Under the pieces are notes generated by a model. That model ran no database searches. It worked only from the letters and a program-made list of their open reading frames with translations, and was not told the origin of the DNA. A DNA stretch of 64,000 nucleotides from Pseudoalteromonas rubra (GTDB taxonomy: Bacteria; Pseudomonadota; Gammaproteobacteria; Enterobacterales; Alteromonadaceae), in assembly GCF_000238295.3 (NCBI RefSeq), contig NZ_AHCD03000043.1:62001-126000 (forward strand), given 5' to 3'. The stretch's first letter is position 1. Every line of letters starts with the position of its first letter. The position numbers and the translations under genes were made by a program. Positions 54,037 to 62,331 of this stretch are shown piece after piece.

Positions 54037-55967
54037 ATTGAGGCGTTAGGCATTATGGTGTTTGCTCAAAATGAGGCTTCAATGAATAGTGAAGAGTTTG
54101 CAGGTGAATACTTGCTAAAGAAATTTAGATTAAAAGACTCAGATATAGAACGTTATGAGGAGGAGATAAAAAATGGAGGAAACAGCCGTTACCTTTCTCT
54201 TCGAAAAATGTCACAACTTGAGAGCTATCATACTCCTGATTATGTAATCTCAGACGATGTAAATGACTCTCTTGAAGACATATTGTTTGTCGACGTTAGC
54301 GGTCCGAAAGGTGGTTTGTTGACTAAGACAGAAATTGAACTCGATAAAGAAATAGCTCGCATACAGTCTAAAATGTCAGTCGGGCAAACTCGCTCTGTAG
54401 AGTTAAGTAAGCAAGTGAAGCCGTTGATTCAGGGTGTCAAAAGCAAATTAATAAAAATCAACAAGAAGTATGCTTGTAATAGGGACTATAAGGGTTCTAT
54501 TTCACCAAACAATGGAATCGTTTACTGCATGGAAGAGGGACGCGTTCCTGAACATCACAAGAATACAATGCATAACCTTGGAGCTTTCCAGTTATCGATA
54601 ACTACATTAGAGCTGCTCGATTTATTATCCAGTGGAAAATGTCAGTTTAATGATATTGAGCAACTTGGGCTTAATCGTCCTGTTGTCTTTGAGTTCAATG
54701 AACTGTACAAAAACATCAGTTTTATAGCTTTTGTTGGCAGAGAAACTTTAGAAAACCAGTCGTACATATTTGTTAATAGTGAGTTTTTACGTTATTCTAA
54801 CAATATACTGGCTCAAGCAATCAAAAAGATGCCCTATGTAAATGGCAATGGTTTTCGAAGTACGAGATGTCCAAAATCAAAGCTGTTAATTGACATCAAT
54901 CTTTCTGAAATTACCGAAGAAAATCCATATGTTTTTCCGTATGGAAATATAAATTATAAGGGCAATGAAATGCCCGGCGCAGATGTGCCTCTAGAAGAGA
55001 TTGAGGCGTTAGGCATTATGGTGTTTGCTCAAAATGAGGCTTCAATGAATAGTGAAGAGTTTGCAGGTGAATACTTGCTAAAGAAATTTAGATTAAAAGA
55101 CTCAGATATAGAACGTTATGAGGAGGAGATAAAAAATGGAGGAAACAGCCGTTACCTTTCTCTTCGAAAAATGTCACAACTTGAGAGCTATCATACTCCT
55201 GATTATGTAATCTCAGACGATGTAAATGACTCTCTTGAAGACATATTGTTTGTCGACGTTAGCGGTCCGAAAGGTGGTTTGTTGACTAAGACAGAAATTG
55301 AACTCGATAAAGAAATAGCTCGCATACAGTCTAAAATGTCAGTCGGGCAAACTCGCTCTGTAGAGTTAAGTAAGCAAGTGAAGCCGTTGATTCAGGGTGT
55401 CAAAAGCAAATTAATAAAAATCAACAAGAAGTATGCTTGTAATAGGGACTATAAGGGTTCTATTTCACCAAACAATGGAATCGTTTACTGCATGGAAGAG
55501 GGACGCGTTCCTGAACATCACAAGAATACAATGCATAACCTTGGAGCTTTCCAGTTATCGATAACTACATTAGAGCTGCTCGATTTATTATCCAGTGGAA
55601 AATGTCAGTTTAATGATATTGAGCAACTTGGGCTTAATCGTCCTGTTGTCTTTGAGTTCAATGAACTGTACAAAAACATCAGTTTTATAGCTTTTGTTGG
55701 CAGAGAAACTTTAGAAAACCAGTCGTACATATTTGTTAATAGTGAGTTTTTACGTTATTCTAACAATATACTGGCTCAAGCAATCAAAAAGATGCCCTAT
55801 GTAAATGGCAATGGTTTTCGAAGTACGAGATGTCCAAAATCAAAGCTGTTAATTGACATCAATCTTTCTGAAATTACCGAAGAAAATCCATATGTTTTTC
55901 CGTATGGAAATATAAATTATAAGGGCAATGAAATGCCCGGCGCAGATGTGCCTCTAGAAGAGATTGA
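54035..55967 (+). repeat. Perfect 963-bp tandem duplication
   Basis: Unit 1 is 54035-54997 and unit 2 is 54998-55960, apparently identical base for base, with a trailing AGATTGA (55961-55967). AGATTGA thus occurs at both outer ends and at the join, as expected for slippage or unequal exchange at 7-bp microhomology. The unit is 321 codons, so the frame is kept. Confidence 0.92.
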
Positions 55968-56013
55968 ACTGTCAAAGATCCACCAACAATTCAACGATGG
56001 CTTCTCAAAATAA
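54082..56013 (+). CDS. Duplicated-domain hypothetical cassette protein
   Basis: Two identical ~320-residue units in one frame. Start ATG 54082 has GAGG six bases before it; the frame is open back to 53986 through the insertion element. Each unit starts NSEEFAGEYLLKKFRLKDSD, has a long helix (TEIELDKEIARIQSKMSVGQ), a Cys/His-containing middle (CMEEGRVPEHHKNTMHNLG), and a beta/alpha C-terminal part. The unduplicated gene would encode about 320 residues. No family recognised; a nucleic-acid or effector role is possible but unsupported. Confidence 0.75.
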   Translation: MNSEEFAGEYLLKKFRLKDSDIERYEEEIKNGGNSRYLSLRKMSQLESYHTPDYVISDDVNDSLEDILFVDVSGPKGGLLTKTEIELDKEIARIQSKMSVGQTRSVELSKQVKPLIQGVKSKLIKINKKYACNRDYKGSISPNNGIVYCMEEGRVPEHHKNTMHNLGAFQLSITTLELLDLLSSGKCQFNDIEQLGLNRPVVFEFNELYKNISFIAFVGRETLENQSYIFVNSEFLRYSNNILAQAIKKMPYVNGNGFRSTRCPKSKLLIDINLSEITEENPYVFPYGNINYKGNEMPGADVPLEEIEALGIMVFAQNEASMNSEEFAGEYLLKKFRLKDSDIERYEEEIKNGGNSRYLSLRKMSQLESYHTPDYVISDDVNDSLEDILFVDVSGPKGGLLTKTEIELDKEIARIQSKMSVGQTRSVELSKQVKPLIQGVKSKLIKINKKYACNRDYKGSISPNNGIVYCMEEGRVPEHHKNTMHNLGAFQLSITTLELLDLLSSGKCQFNDIEQLGLNRPVVFEFNELYKNISFIAFVGRETLENQSYIFVNSEFLRYSNNILAQAIKKMPYVNGNGFRSTRCPKSKLLIDINLSEITEENPYVFPYGNINYKGNEMPGADVPLEEIELSKIHQQFNDGFSK

Positions 56014-56068
56014 TGCTTAACAAACAATTCAACGATGGCTTCTCAAAATAATGCTTAACAAACAATTT
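55986..56068 (+). repeat. 38-bp tandem duplication at gene end
   Basis: Two exact 38-base units (55986-56023, 56024-56061) plus a partial AACAATT. It includes the last codons and stop of the duplicated gene and the attC left box GCTTAAC, which is therefore present twice. Confidence 0.9.
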
Positions 56069-56178
56069 AAGAGTGATTCAGCACGCTTGGCATTTTTGGT
56101 TTGGGTTGAGTTTTGTGTTTACGGTGGTCAAGTTGAGTGAAGTGGTCGCGTGCTTCACACCTTAATTGGGCGTTTTCT
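56054..56178 (+). repeat. Vibrio-like attC site (VCR-type)
   Basis: The left box GCTTAAC fits RYYYAAC. The ~125-base body (TTTGGTTTGGGTTGAGTTTT, GTGTTTACGGTGGTC) and the end CACACCTTAATTGGGCGTT closely resemble VCR-type attC repeats of Vibrio chromosomal integrons, also in length. The right box GTTTTCT is degenerate. Confidence 0.8.
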
Positions 56179-56190
56179 TGGAGGCATAAA

Positions 56191-56502
56191 ATGGAAGTTA
56201 TTGAAATTAAACCTTCTGAGTGGTTTCTGTTAAAGCACGAGGGCGAATACTACATAGATGTTTATTGTCATAGCGGCTTTTTTAGTTTCTCAGCGGTTGT
56301 TCAATTAAACGCTAGCGAAAAAGCTAATTACTGTGCTCACGGCGTTATATTTATAGAAAGCTTAGCTGAAGCAATTGCCGGCACAGCTGAGTACAATCAC
56401 CCTAGAAACATTAAAGAACAAGGCTTGCTTGGCTTAGTAACAGAGTCAATCAAGGTATGGAGACAAGATAAAAATTACAAATCGCTTAACAGGGATTCCT
56501 AA
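56191..56502 (+). CDS. Hypothetical small cassette protein
   Basis: The 103-residue soluble protein has VIEIKPSEWFLLKHEGEYYI and a beta pattern, then GVIFIESLAEAIAGTAEY. ATG 56191 is placed behind TTGGAGG, directly after the attC site. Its pattern recalls small immunity-type proteins; no family assigned. Confidence 0.65.
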   Translation: MEVIEIKPSEWFLLKHEGEYYIDVYCHSGFFSFSAVVQLNASEKANYCAHGVIFIESLAEAIAGTAEYNHPRNIKEQGLLGLVTESIKVWRQDKNYKSLNRDS

Positions 56503-56587
56503 CGCTTGGTCACTTTCATTCAAATCAGCCTCAGTGTTTAGGGCACAAATTTAAAGTTGGGTGGTATCGCGTTATCGCCCGTTAGCA
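56498..56587 (+). repeat. attC-like site
   Basis: CCTAACGCTTGG at the left, a 90-base body, and CGCCCGTTAGCAAGG at the right. A GCTTAAC box also lies at 56484-56490 within the upstream gene end. Confidence 0.55.
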
Positions 56588-56613
56588 AGGGTTATACACC
56601 TAAGGGAGGTTTC

Positions 56614-57000
56614 GTGTTCTGGATTAAGCGTCATTTATATTATCAAGTCACAAGAGGTCAAGTGACCGCAACTTTTGTTGAGGAAGACAAATCAATAACT
56701 AAACTTTGTAGTGCCTTAAATCACCCAAAAACATTAATGGGTAATTTTATGGAAATAGAGGACTGCTTCAGAAGTATTGCAAAGGAATTAACTCCTCGAC
56801 GTTTCTTATGGCAAGAGCATACAGCTATCGTTCACTTGTTAGAGTCAGTTGAAGGTGGATACATTAGCTTAGAAATCAGGGCGTTTAGAGAGGCTGCGTT
56901 TGGCGCTGGTGCACGCGAAGTATTGGTGCCTAACAGCAATTCTAAGTTAACTAAAGCACAAACCTTAAACCGAAAGTTTACGGAGTGGGACTGTGTATGA
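56614..57000 (+). CDS. Small MreB-like protein (actin-fold fragment)
   Basis: The 128-residue protein starts at GTG 56614 (ribosome site GGGAGG). Segments line up with part of MreB: HPKTLMGNFMEIEDCFRSI, HTAIVHLLESVEGGYISLE, then IRAFREAAFGAGAREVLV, close to MreB AIRESAQGAGAREVFL. It lacks the N-terminal phosphate-1 loop and everything after this helix, so it cannot bind ATP as MreB does. Small proteins of this type occur in Vibrio cassettes; the role is unknown. Confidence 0.7.
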   Translation: MFWIKRHLYYQVTRGQVTATFVEEDKSITKLCSALNHPKTLMGNFMEIEDCFRSIAKELTPRRFLWQEHTAIVHLLESVEGGYISLEIRAFREAAFGAGAREVLVPNSNSKLTKAQTLNRKFTEWDCV

Positions 57001-57074
57001 CAAGTTGCTCAAGTTCGCTCGTGAGCTCACTGGTAATTGCCCCTTAACAAAGCTTTATGCTTTACTAGAGTTCA

Positions 57075-57368
57075 ATGGCAGAAGATAGATTAGATAAACT
57101 TTTTGGTATGTTGTGTCTTACATTGTGTTCAGTGGGCACGATGCTACTTTTCATACCTGAAACCGCTAATATCTACTTTTCTATTGGTCGTTATTTTGTT
57201 TACGCAGCATTTGTCGTTGGTTTGGTTTCAATAACTTTAATTTGGCGTCGCTCTTTTAAGTTAAGAGGTTGGAAAAATCACATAATGTCGCTAATCAAAT
57301 CTGTCGTTTTGGTCTGCATTTTTAGTGTGGCTTTTGTAATTTTAGTCGTTTCACATAGTGGTATCTAA
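57075..57368 (+). CDS. Small three-TM membrane protein
   Basis: The 97-residue protein has three predicted membrane helices (about 12-28, 36-55, 72-92) with little outside the membrane. ATG 57075 follows a degenerate attC-like spacer. No known family. Confidence 0.6.
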   Translation: MAEDRLDKLFGMLCLTLCSVGTMLLFIPETANIYFSIGRYFVYAAFVVGLVSITLIWRRSFKLRGWKNHIMSLIKSVVLVCIFSVAFVILVVSHSGI

Positions 57369-57447
57369 GTGAAACATGACAAGCTCCTAACGCAAAAAGC
57401 TATGCCAGCACATTGCGTGTTTGGCGGCATTAACTTTGCTTTAAATT

Positions 57448-57948
57448 ATGCATAGAATGATATTTGTTGCTTCAATGTTAACTCTTGCAGGGTGTGGTAT
57501 CGCACCATGCATTGATGCTCAGTTTGAAAGAAAACCTAAGGTTATTGATAAAAAGCTACTTTTTGAACTTGAGTTAAAGAATGGCCTACGCTTTTCACGC
57601 ACAATGAAATGCGAGCGCTATTACGATGCAATGTGTGCAGCCCGTGGTAATAGCTGGCAGTTAAGAGAGGTTGGCTCTGGCGTTTCGTATAAACGTAGCT
57701 CTCTTGAATTCACATCAGCAACAAAAGAAAGATTAGAATTGTATTTGCCCGAGTGTTTTGAGCTATTAAAGAGACAAGCGCCAATAAGCCTAAAAGACTT
57801 TGATATTATTAAAAATGGTGAACGCTTTTACTATGCAGAGTCACACGGAAATCTTCATGTTTTTCAGAGTGGTGGTTATAAAGATATTCCGTTGCACCAA
57901 ATTAAACTGAGTTTTAGCTTAAAACTTAACGGTAAGCTTATAAAGTAA
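57448..57948 (+). CDS. Cassette-encoded lipoprotein
   Basis: The 166-residue protein has lipobox TLAGC (Cys about 16) and a Cys-rich mature part (MKCERYYDAMCAARGNSW). Probably outer-membrane anchored. Family unknown. Confidence 0.65.
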   Translation: MHRMIFVASMLTLAGCGIAPCIDAQFERKPKVIDKKLLFELELKNGLRFSRTMKCERYYDAMCAARGNSWQLREVGSGVSYKRSSLEFTSATKERLELYLPECFELLKRQAPISLKDFDIIKNGERFYYAESHGNLHVFQSGGYKDIPLHQIKLSFSLKLNGKLIK

Positions 57949-58012
57949 AGCTAACAAACTGGTCAGAGGCTGGTATGCTATGAGTCCGACGTTATAAAGG
58001 TTGCGTATAAAA

Positions 58013-58339
58013 ATGGAAGCTTCTAGCTTTTTTCTTTGCTTACTTGTTGTTAATACTGTTTTTTCTATAGTCCACCGTTGGAGGCTAAGTGCTTTCTCTC
58101 GGGCAAAATTAAAAGACGTTCCTGAACCTTTACTTCAAGAAACACAAGCACAGATTAAAGATGGCTATAGAATAACGAAAGTATCTCAGCAGTCGGTAAC
58201 TTTGGTAAAAACCAAAACTTATTTGTTAACTTGGTTTTTGGTGTTGCCAAATGTTGCTTTCAATACAGCTTTTTTATGTAATGTTTATGGGATCATTTTA
58301 ACGAACAATAATGGTGTTGTTGACATAAAAACATTCTAA
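58013..58339 (+). CDS. Small membrane protein
   Basis: The 108-residue protein has an N-terminal membrane helix (about 3-18) and a C-terminal one (about 70-92), with a charged middle containing QAQIKDGYRITKVSQQSV. ATG 58013 is chosen over TTG 58001. Confidence 0.55.
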   Translation: MEASSFFLCLLVVNTVFSIVHRWRLSAFSRAKLKDVPEPLLQETQAQIKDGYRITKVSQQSVTLVKTKTYLLTWFLVLPNVAFNTAFLCNVYGIILTNNNGVVDIKTF

Positions 58340-58517
58340 ATTGTATAGGCTTTGTAATAAGGGGTTGAATTCGAGAAATATAGCTTGAGTATTTTTCGTA
58401 GGTACCTTCCCCAATATTTCTGTGTATATGATATGTCACCTAGTTTATAATCGTGTTCAATGGGCCCGAGAGTAGAAAGTTATGCTTGTAGCGGGAATAG
58501 CCAGAGCACAAATACGA

Positions 58518-58684
58518 ATGAATTAAGACATTCAGTATGGATTGGGAAAGTTTTTCAGAATATATCGTATAGGATGATGACATCACGCATTCCATCGATA
58601 TCTGGTTCGTTTTAGATGAGATACAAGCTAGATAAAACAATGCAGAGTATCTTCATAAAATATAACTATCTGAGGATTCCTCAG
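58518..58684 (-). mobile_element. IS10-like end remnant
   Basis: About 167 bases resembling the transposase-proximal end of the element at 53299 (CGTATAGGATGATG, ATCTGGTTCGTTTT, CTGAGGATTCCTCAG). The end is followed by nine bases ATACTAGCG and then TTAGCG, an attC-like right box. The left end is not recognisable. Confidence 0.65.
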
Positions 58685-58734
58685 ATACTAGCGTTAGCGT
58701 TTAATTGGAATGACCACCGTTGAAAAAAATAATA

Positions 58735-59148
58735 ATGAAAATTTGGTTAGCGCTCTTACTCTCTATTACTGCTGGGTATTCTTCAAAACTCGTAGCGTCA
58801 ATTATGCATTGTGCTTTTACGTCTGATAATTTTTGCTCTAATGTTGAAAGTTTGAAGTTTTTAACCAGTGGTGGCTACGATCAAATGTTTACTATCACCA
58901 TGATTTTCTTTATCGGAAGTTTGCTGGCGTTTGAGTACCTTGATAAGGTGAGTGTTAGAAAAGCTGTTTTATATTCCGTTTTAATTGGTTCAACACAAGA
59001 TATAGTGTTTTTACCGTTGGCCATGCTTCCTGTATACGCATTTGGTATCAGTTTTCAAAGTAACTTTATGATGATCGGCCCTGCTTTATTAGTTTGTTTA
59101 CCTTTTATCATGCTAAAAGCGCTATCTAAAAGCGCAGCTAAATGCTAG
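58735..59148 (+). CDS. Hypothetical multi-TM membrane protein
   Basis: About 137 residues: a signal-like N-terminus (KIWLALLLSITAGY) and three further hydrophobic helices (about 56-72, 80-98, 112-130), with a Cys pair in the first loop. TTG 58720 is an alternative start. Neither has a good ribosome site; the upstream insertion remnant may have replaced it. Confidence 0.55.
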   Translation: MKIWLALLLSITAGYSSKLVASIMHCAFTSDNFCSNVESLKFLTSGGYDQMFTITMIFFIGSLLAFEYLDKVSVRKAVLYSVLIGSTQDIVFLPLAMLPVYAFGISFQSNFMMIGPALLVCLPFIMLKALSKSAAKC

Positions 59149-59224
59149 TAAGCACGTCATGTGCGGAACCAGAATACCTGGTTTGATTCGCTATCCCGTC
59201 AGTACTTTTCACAGACATCCAATT

Positions 59225-59398
59225 TAAAATTCGTGAGCAGGGTGATGCGTCGTTTATCTTCAGTTTAAGTTCTATGGGCTTGAGGGGACTGTTACTGCTG
59301 ATTGCAAGCAACAGGCACGTTAGCTTATCGGATATTTTTAGGCGGGTACCCTCGCTAATCAGTCAATATAATAATCGGTAAAGTTGAGCAATTCAGGT
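59225..59398 (+). pseudogene. Degenerate gene remnant related to 50.9 kb
   Basis: An open stretch without start encodes KIREQGDASFIFSLSSMGL then ASNRHVSLSDIFRR, ending at TAA near 59380. Its first part matches the fragment at 50935. Together with the R1 repeat that follows, it occupies most of the 670-base gap here. Confidence 0.4.
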
Positions 59399-59535
59399 TG
59401 CATCGGTACTTTGCCAAATAGGAGGAAATGGGTCTAATTTTGCCCATAAATACGTTGCTCAGGCAACAGTTCAGCTCATAGAGCATGCGTGTTGCATAAG
59501 TAGGAATACTGAAGCACTATGTTTTAAGGCAGAAT

Positions 59536-59643
59536 ATGAAAGTGACAGCTATAATCGCCATATCAACTTTTTCATTCGGAATTCTATTTATTATTGTTGC
59601 AATCTTTTTTATTGTGATGGCTATAAAAGAACATCAGGGTTGA
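59536..59643 (+). CDS. Possible 35-residue single-TM peptide
   Basis: ATG 59536 with AAGG eight bases upstream opens a 35-codon frame that is almost entirely one membrane helix (FGILFIIVAIFFIVMAI). The size and hydrophobicity fit small membrane peptides or type I toxins, but there is no antisense RNA evidence. Confidence 0.3.
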   Translation: MKVTAIIAISTFSFGILFIIVAIFFIVMAIKEHQG

Positions 59644-59660
59644 ACTAGGGGGTTGATCAA

Positions 59661-59811
59661 GGCTCGTTTTTTACAGGCAGCAGCAGGCTTCAAGGCAAGG
59701 GGTCAGTGTGTTATGTTATTATTCTTGTTACGAATAAAGCTAATAAGTGGTGAGCGGCCAAGATTCTAGAAACAGGCTTTAACTGGCAATCTCACGAATA
59801 CACTGTTAAAG
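59661..59811 (+). repeat. Array repeat R1, copy 4 (diverged)
   Basis: About 150 bases with TCGTTTTTTACAGGCAG, CTAGAAACAGGCTTTAAC and ACGAATACACTGTTA, matching the 3' half of the other R1 copies; it ends seven bases before a gene start. Confidence 0.65.
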
Positions 59812-59817
59812 GCCCCT

Positions 59818-60207
59818 ATGTTTAAGTGCCCGCACTGTCAGAATAAAGGAATAGGTATCTGGGCCAAGTTTTGGTGCGGTTCCGATATGCCAGCAAAATG
59901 TAGTAGCTGCGGCAAGCTGAGTTACGTTCACTCAAAGTATCGATTTGGTTTTCAATCAGCCTGGCCGTTTGTAGTTTCCTGGCTGGCAATAGCGCTGACA
60001 ATTTATGTATGCTTTCTCAGCAATAATATTGATGTTTTAGTGGCCATACCTTTCATTTGGCTGGCAGGTCGCTTCTGTGAGGTAGCGTTACTTCCAATGC
60101 AGCCGATCAGCGCCGAAGAATCTAATGCCAGTCGTAAGTTCGGAAACTGGTTCATGCTAGGTTTGGCACTATTAATCATGGCGGGCATCTTAGCAGGCAA
60201 CTTTTAG
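59818..60207 (+). CDS. Zinc-ribbon membrane protein
   Basis: The 129-residue protein has an N-terminal zinc ribbon (FKCPHCQNKGIGIW, PAKCSSCGKLS) then three membrane helices (about 48-66, 70-86, 108-126). This layout is common among small hypothetical proteins of Gram-negatives. Function unknown. Confidence 0.7.
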   Translation: MFKCPHCQNKGIGIWAKFWCGSDMPAKCSSCGKLSYVHSKYRFGFQSAWPFVVSWLAIALTIYVCFLSNNIDVLVAIPFIWLAGRFCEVALLPMQPISAEESNASRKFGNWFMLGLALLIMAGILAGNF

Positions 60208-60300
60208 CAAGTTGCTCAAGTGCACGTCGGGATTGCGGCACTCTGCTGGGCGTTTAAATCGCTCAATTGGTCGCCCCATAGCAAGGTGTTATAGGTAAGA
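60205..60300 (+). repeat. attC-like spacer
   Basis: Begins TAGCAAGTTGCTCAAGTGC, similar to TGACAAGTTGCTCAAG at 56999. Contains TTTAAATCGCTCAATTGG and ends GGTGTTATAGG. Confidence 0.5.
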
Positions 60301-60309
60301 AGAAGTCGT

Positions 60310-60546
60310 GTGTTTGAAATCACTCTACAAATTTTTTTACGAATAATTGTAGGCTTTCTAATCAATACAGTCTGCTATTACGCAGGTTGGTTTATTTGTA
60401 AGATCGCAACATTAGGAAGGTATCCATATAACTACCCGCATGAAGATGGGTTAGTGATGGATTGTATATGCATGAGTATTGAAACTCTAATTGGTTCTCT
60501 CGTAGTTTTTGGGATTTTCCTATTTGTCTTAATAAATTACTTATAA
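60310..60546 (+). CDS. Small two-TM membrane protein
   Basis: The 78-residue protein has two membrane helices (about 5-32 and 55-76) joined by a short loop with YPYNYPHEDGLVMD. GTG start. Cassette orphan. Confidence 0.5.
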   Translation: MFEITLQIFLRIIVGFLINTVCYYAGWFICKIATLGRYPYNYPHEDGLVMDCICMSIETLIGSLVVFGIFLFVLINYL

Positions 60547-60589
60547 AAAGCGCTGTAACCAAAGAGCGCCAGGTGGAGATTAAGATCGT

Positions 60590-61279
60590 ATGCATATTTT
60601 AAAAATTGCGCTTATATCAATTGTACTTTTCTCAAAGTTAGGCTTAGCTTCTGGTTTTGGAGAACTTGCGCCATATGTTCCACAGAGTAGAGTGGTTATT
60701 GCTGATGTAATGGTTTTGTCTACTTCGAAAGAGGTAGAAGAAATCGGAATTCGTTTACAAAACTCATTTAAAGAACATCCTGATTGGTTTCGGGCATACG
60801 TATCAACAGCTGAAAAAGGTAAGCCATTAGCGTTTCATAAGAACTTTGGCATTACAAAAAAAGAATACGAGTATTTCCTCACCGAATCACAAAAGATGCA
60901 ATTAGTTAAAACAGCAGAGACAAGGTTGAAATTTGCTTTATCATCGAGTGGCAATGTCGAGATCATGGGGCTACCAGCATCGCCTCCCCACAATAGGCTC
61001 GAATTTAACGTAAAATCAAATCAAATTGAGATAGCTAAGACGACCCTTAATACCTACAAAGAAATTAATCAAAATAAGGCTAGTTCGGCAACAGGCCGGT
61101 GGAAAGGAAAACAATGGTCATTTAAGCACATGCAATCTGAGTCTGACTTTAAATCAATTAAATTTGCTATAGGTACCAAGCTTGATGAACAAAAGCACAT
61201 AATTTATTACGATGTAAACATTGTTGTTGATGGGCAGCCACAAATGCTTACCTATATTCTTCTTTATAGTTCGGTGTAG
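60590..61279 (+). CDS. Hypothetical exported protein
   Basis: The 229-residue protein has a signal peptide (about 1-21, LKIALISIVLFSKLGLAS). The mature part is mixed alpha/beta, with WFRAYVSTAEKGKPLAFHKN and a C-terminal beta sheet (HIIYYDVNIVVDGQPQMLTY). No family recognised. Confidence 0.65.
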   Translation: MHILKIALISIVLFSKLGLASGFGELAPYVPQSRVVIADVMVLSTSKEVEEIGIRLQNSFKEHPDWFRAYVSTAEKGKPLAFHKNFGITKKEYEYFLTESQKMQLVKTAETRLKFALSSSGNVEIMGLPASPPHNRLEFNVKSNQIEIAKTTLNTYKEINQNKASSATGRWKGKQWSFKHMQSESDFKSIKFAIGTKLDEQKHIIYYDVNIVVDGQPQMLTYILLYSSV

Positions 61280-61397
61280 CTCGTTATCTAGAAAGTTACT
61301 CAAAAGGACACGAAGTACTTGGTTTGTGCTTCCTGGTCTTAATTTTAGCCAAGCATTTATGTGCGCATTAGTGAGGCGTTAGCATGCAGAGAATTGT

Positions 61398-61745
61398 ATG
61401 AGAGCATTTCTGGTTTTGTTGTCTTTATTTCTAGTTGGCTGCTCGCCAGTTTGGGAAGAGCCACCGTATGAAATTTACTACATTGATGGTGCTAAAACGC
61501 TAGGATACAGGCTTGGTGAAGGCGGGTATATTGGGCGCGTTGATGAGCCTGAACTTGTTAAAACTAATGAAAAATATATTTCAGTTTATGCTTGTCCACA
61601 TAAATCTTGCGCTTTTTACTACATTGATAAGGCTAAAGATCACAAGTTTGCTGAGGCCGATGAGTTTGTTTTTGGGCCATATACAAAAGCGCAATTTACA
61701 GCACTAGTTAAAAAGTTAGGATTACCGAATGTCAGAACGGAGTAA
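61398..61745 (+). CDS. Cassette-encoded small lipoprotein
   Basis: The 115-residue protein has lipobox LVGC and a compact beta domain (YEIYYIDGAKTLGYRLGEGG) with a Cys pair (VYACPHKSCAFYYID) that may form a disulphide. Follows an attC-like spacer. Confidence 0.65.
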   Translation: MRAFLVLLSLFLVGCSPVWEEPPYEIYYIDGAKTLGYRLGEGGYIGRVDEPELVKTNEKYISVYACPHKSCAFYYIDKAKDHKFAEADEFVFGPYTKAQFTALVKKLGLPNVRTE

Positions 61746-62001
61746 GCAGCAATGCTAACAACCGCTCCACTCAAGGAAACAAAACGGCAGGCTTGTGCTC
61801 ATTCTTTGCTTATCTGCAGTTCTCAGGTAGATGTCCTCGCAAAAACCTCACTCGCTAACTTAGCCAGTATTATTAGTCTGTTATGTAATGCGTTGTACAC
61901 ACATGACGTAACAATGACCTAGTGTTGTCACACTGATGTCGTATCTAAACATAGGATTCCTCTGGATAATGGTATGAACTTTTATATCAGAGGAAGCGGT
62001 A

Positions 62002-62331
62002 ATGGAAATGAAATTAGACAAAGCAAAACTAAAGCAACTGCGAGCGTCTAAAGCTTGGAGCCAGTCTCATCTTGCAGAAGCCAGTGGCATTAGCTTGAGA
62101 ACGATTCAGCGTATTGAAAAGTCCGGAGTAGCGTCGCCTGAATCGATAAAATCTATTTGTGCTACTTTTGATATCCAGATAAGCGACCTTTCAGTAGGTG
62201 AAGCGTATCAGAAGGAAGTCGAACCGACTTTCGCAGGCGTAGTGAAGTACAAAATCTCTAATATGGATAAAAAATTGACGCTTATTTCATTTAGTTTAGC
62301 GTTTTTAATAGCTTTTATTCTAACAGTGTAA
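62002..62331 (+). CDS. XRE-family regulator with C-terminal TM helix
   Basis: The 109-residue protein has an XRE helix-turn-helix (about 6-62; LKQLRASKAWSQSHLAEASG, ISLRTIQRIEKSG), a linker, and one membrane helix at the end (about 88-107). Start ATG 62002 is behind AGAGGAAG. Membrane-tethered XRE proteins of this form are common small hypotheticals. Confidence 0.8.
   Translation: MEMKLDKAKLKQLRASKAWSQSHLAEASGISLRTIQRIEKSGVASPESIKSICATFDIQISDLSVGEAYQKEVEPTFAGVVKYKISNMDKKLTLISFSLAFLIAFILTV

Noticed and set aside
53986..54081. Extended N-terminus of the duplicated gene
   Set aside because: It reads through the insertion-element end and attC box; ATG 54082 has the better ribosome site.
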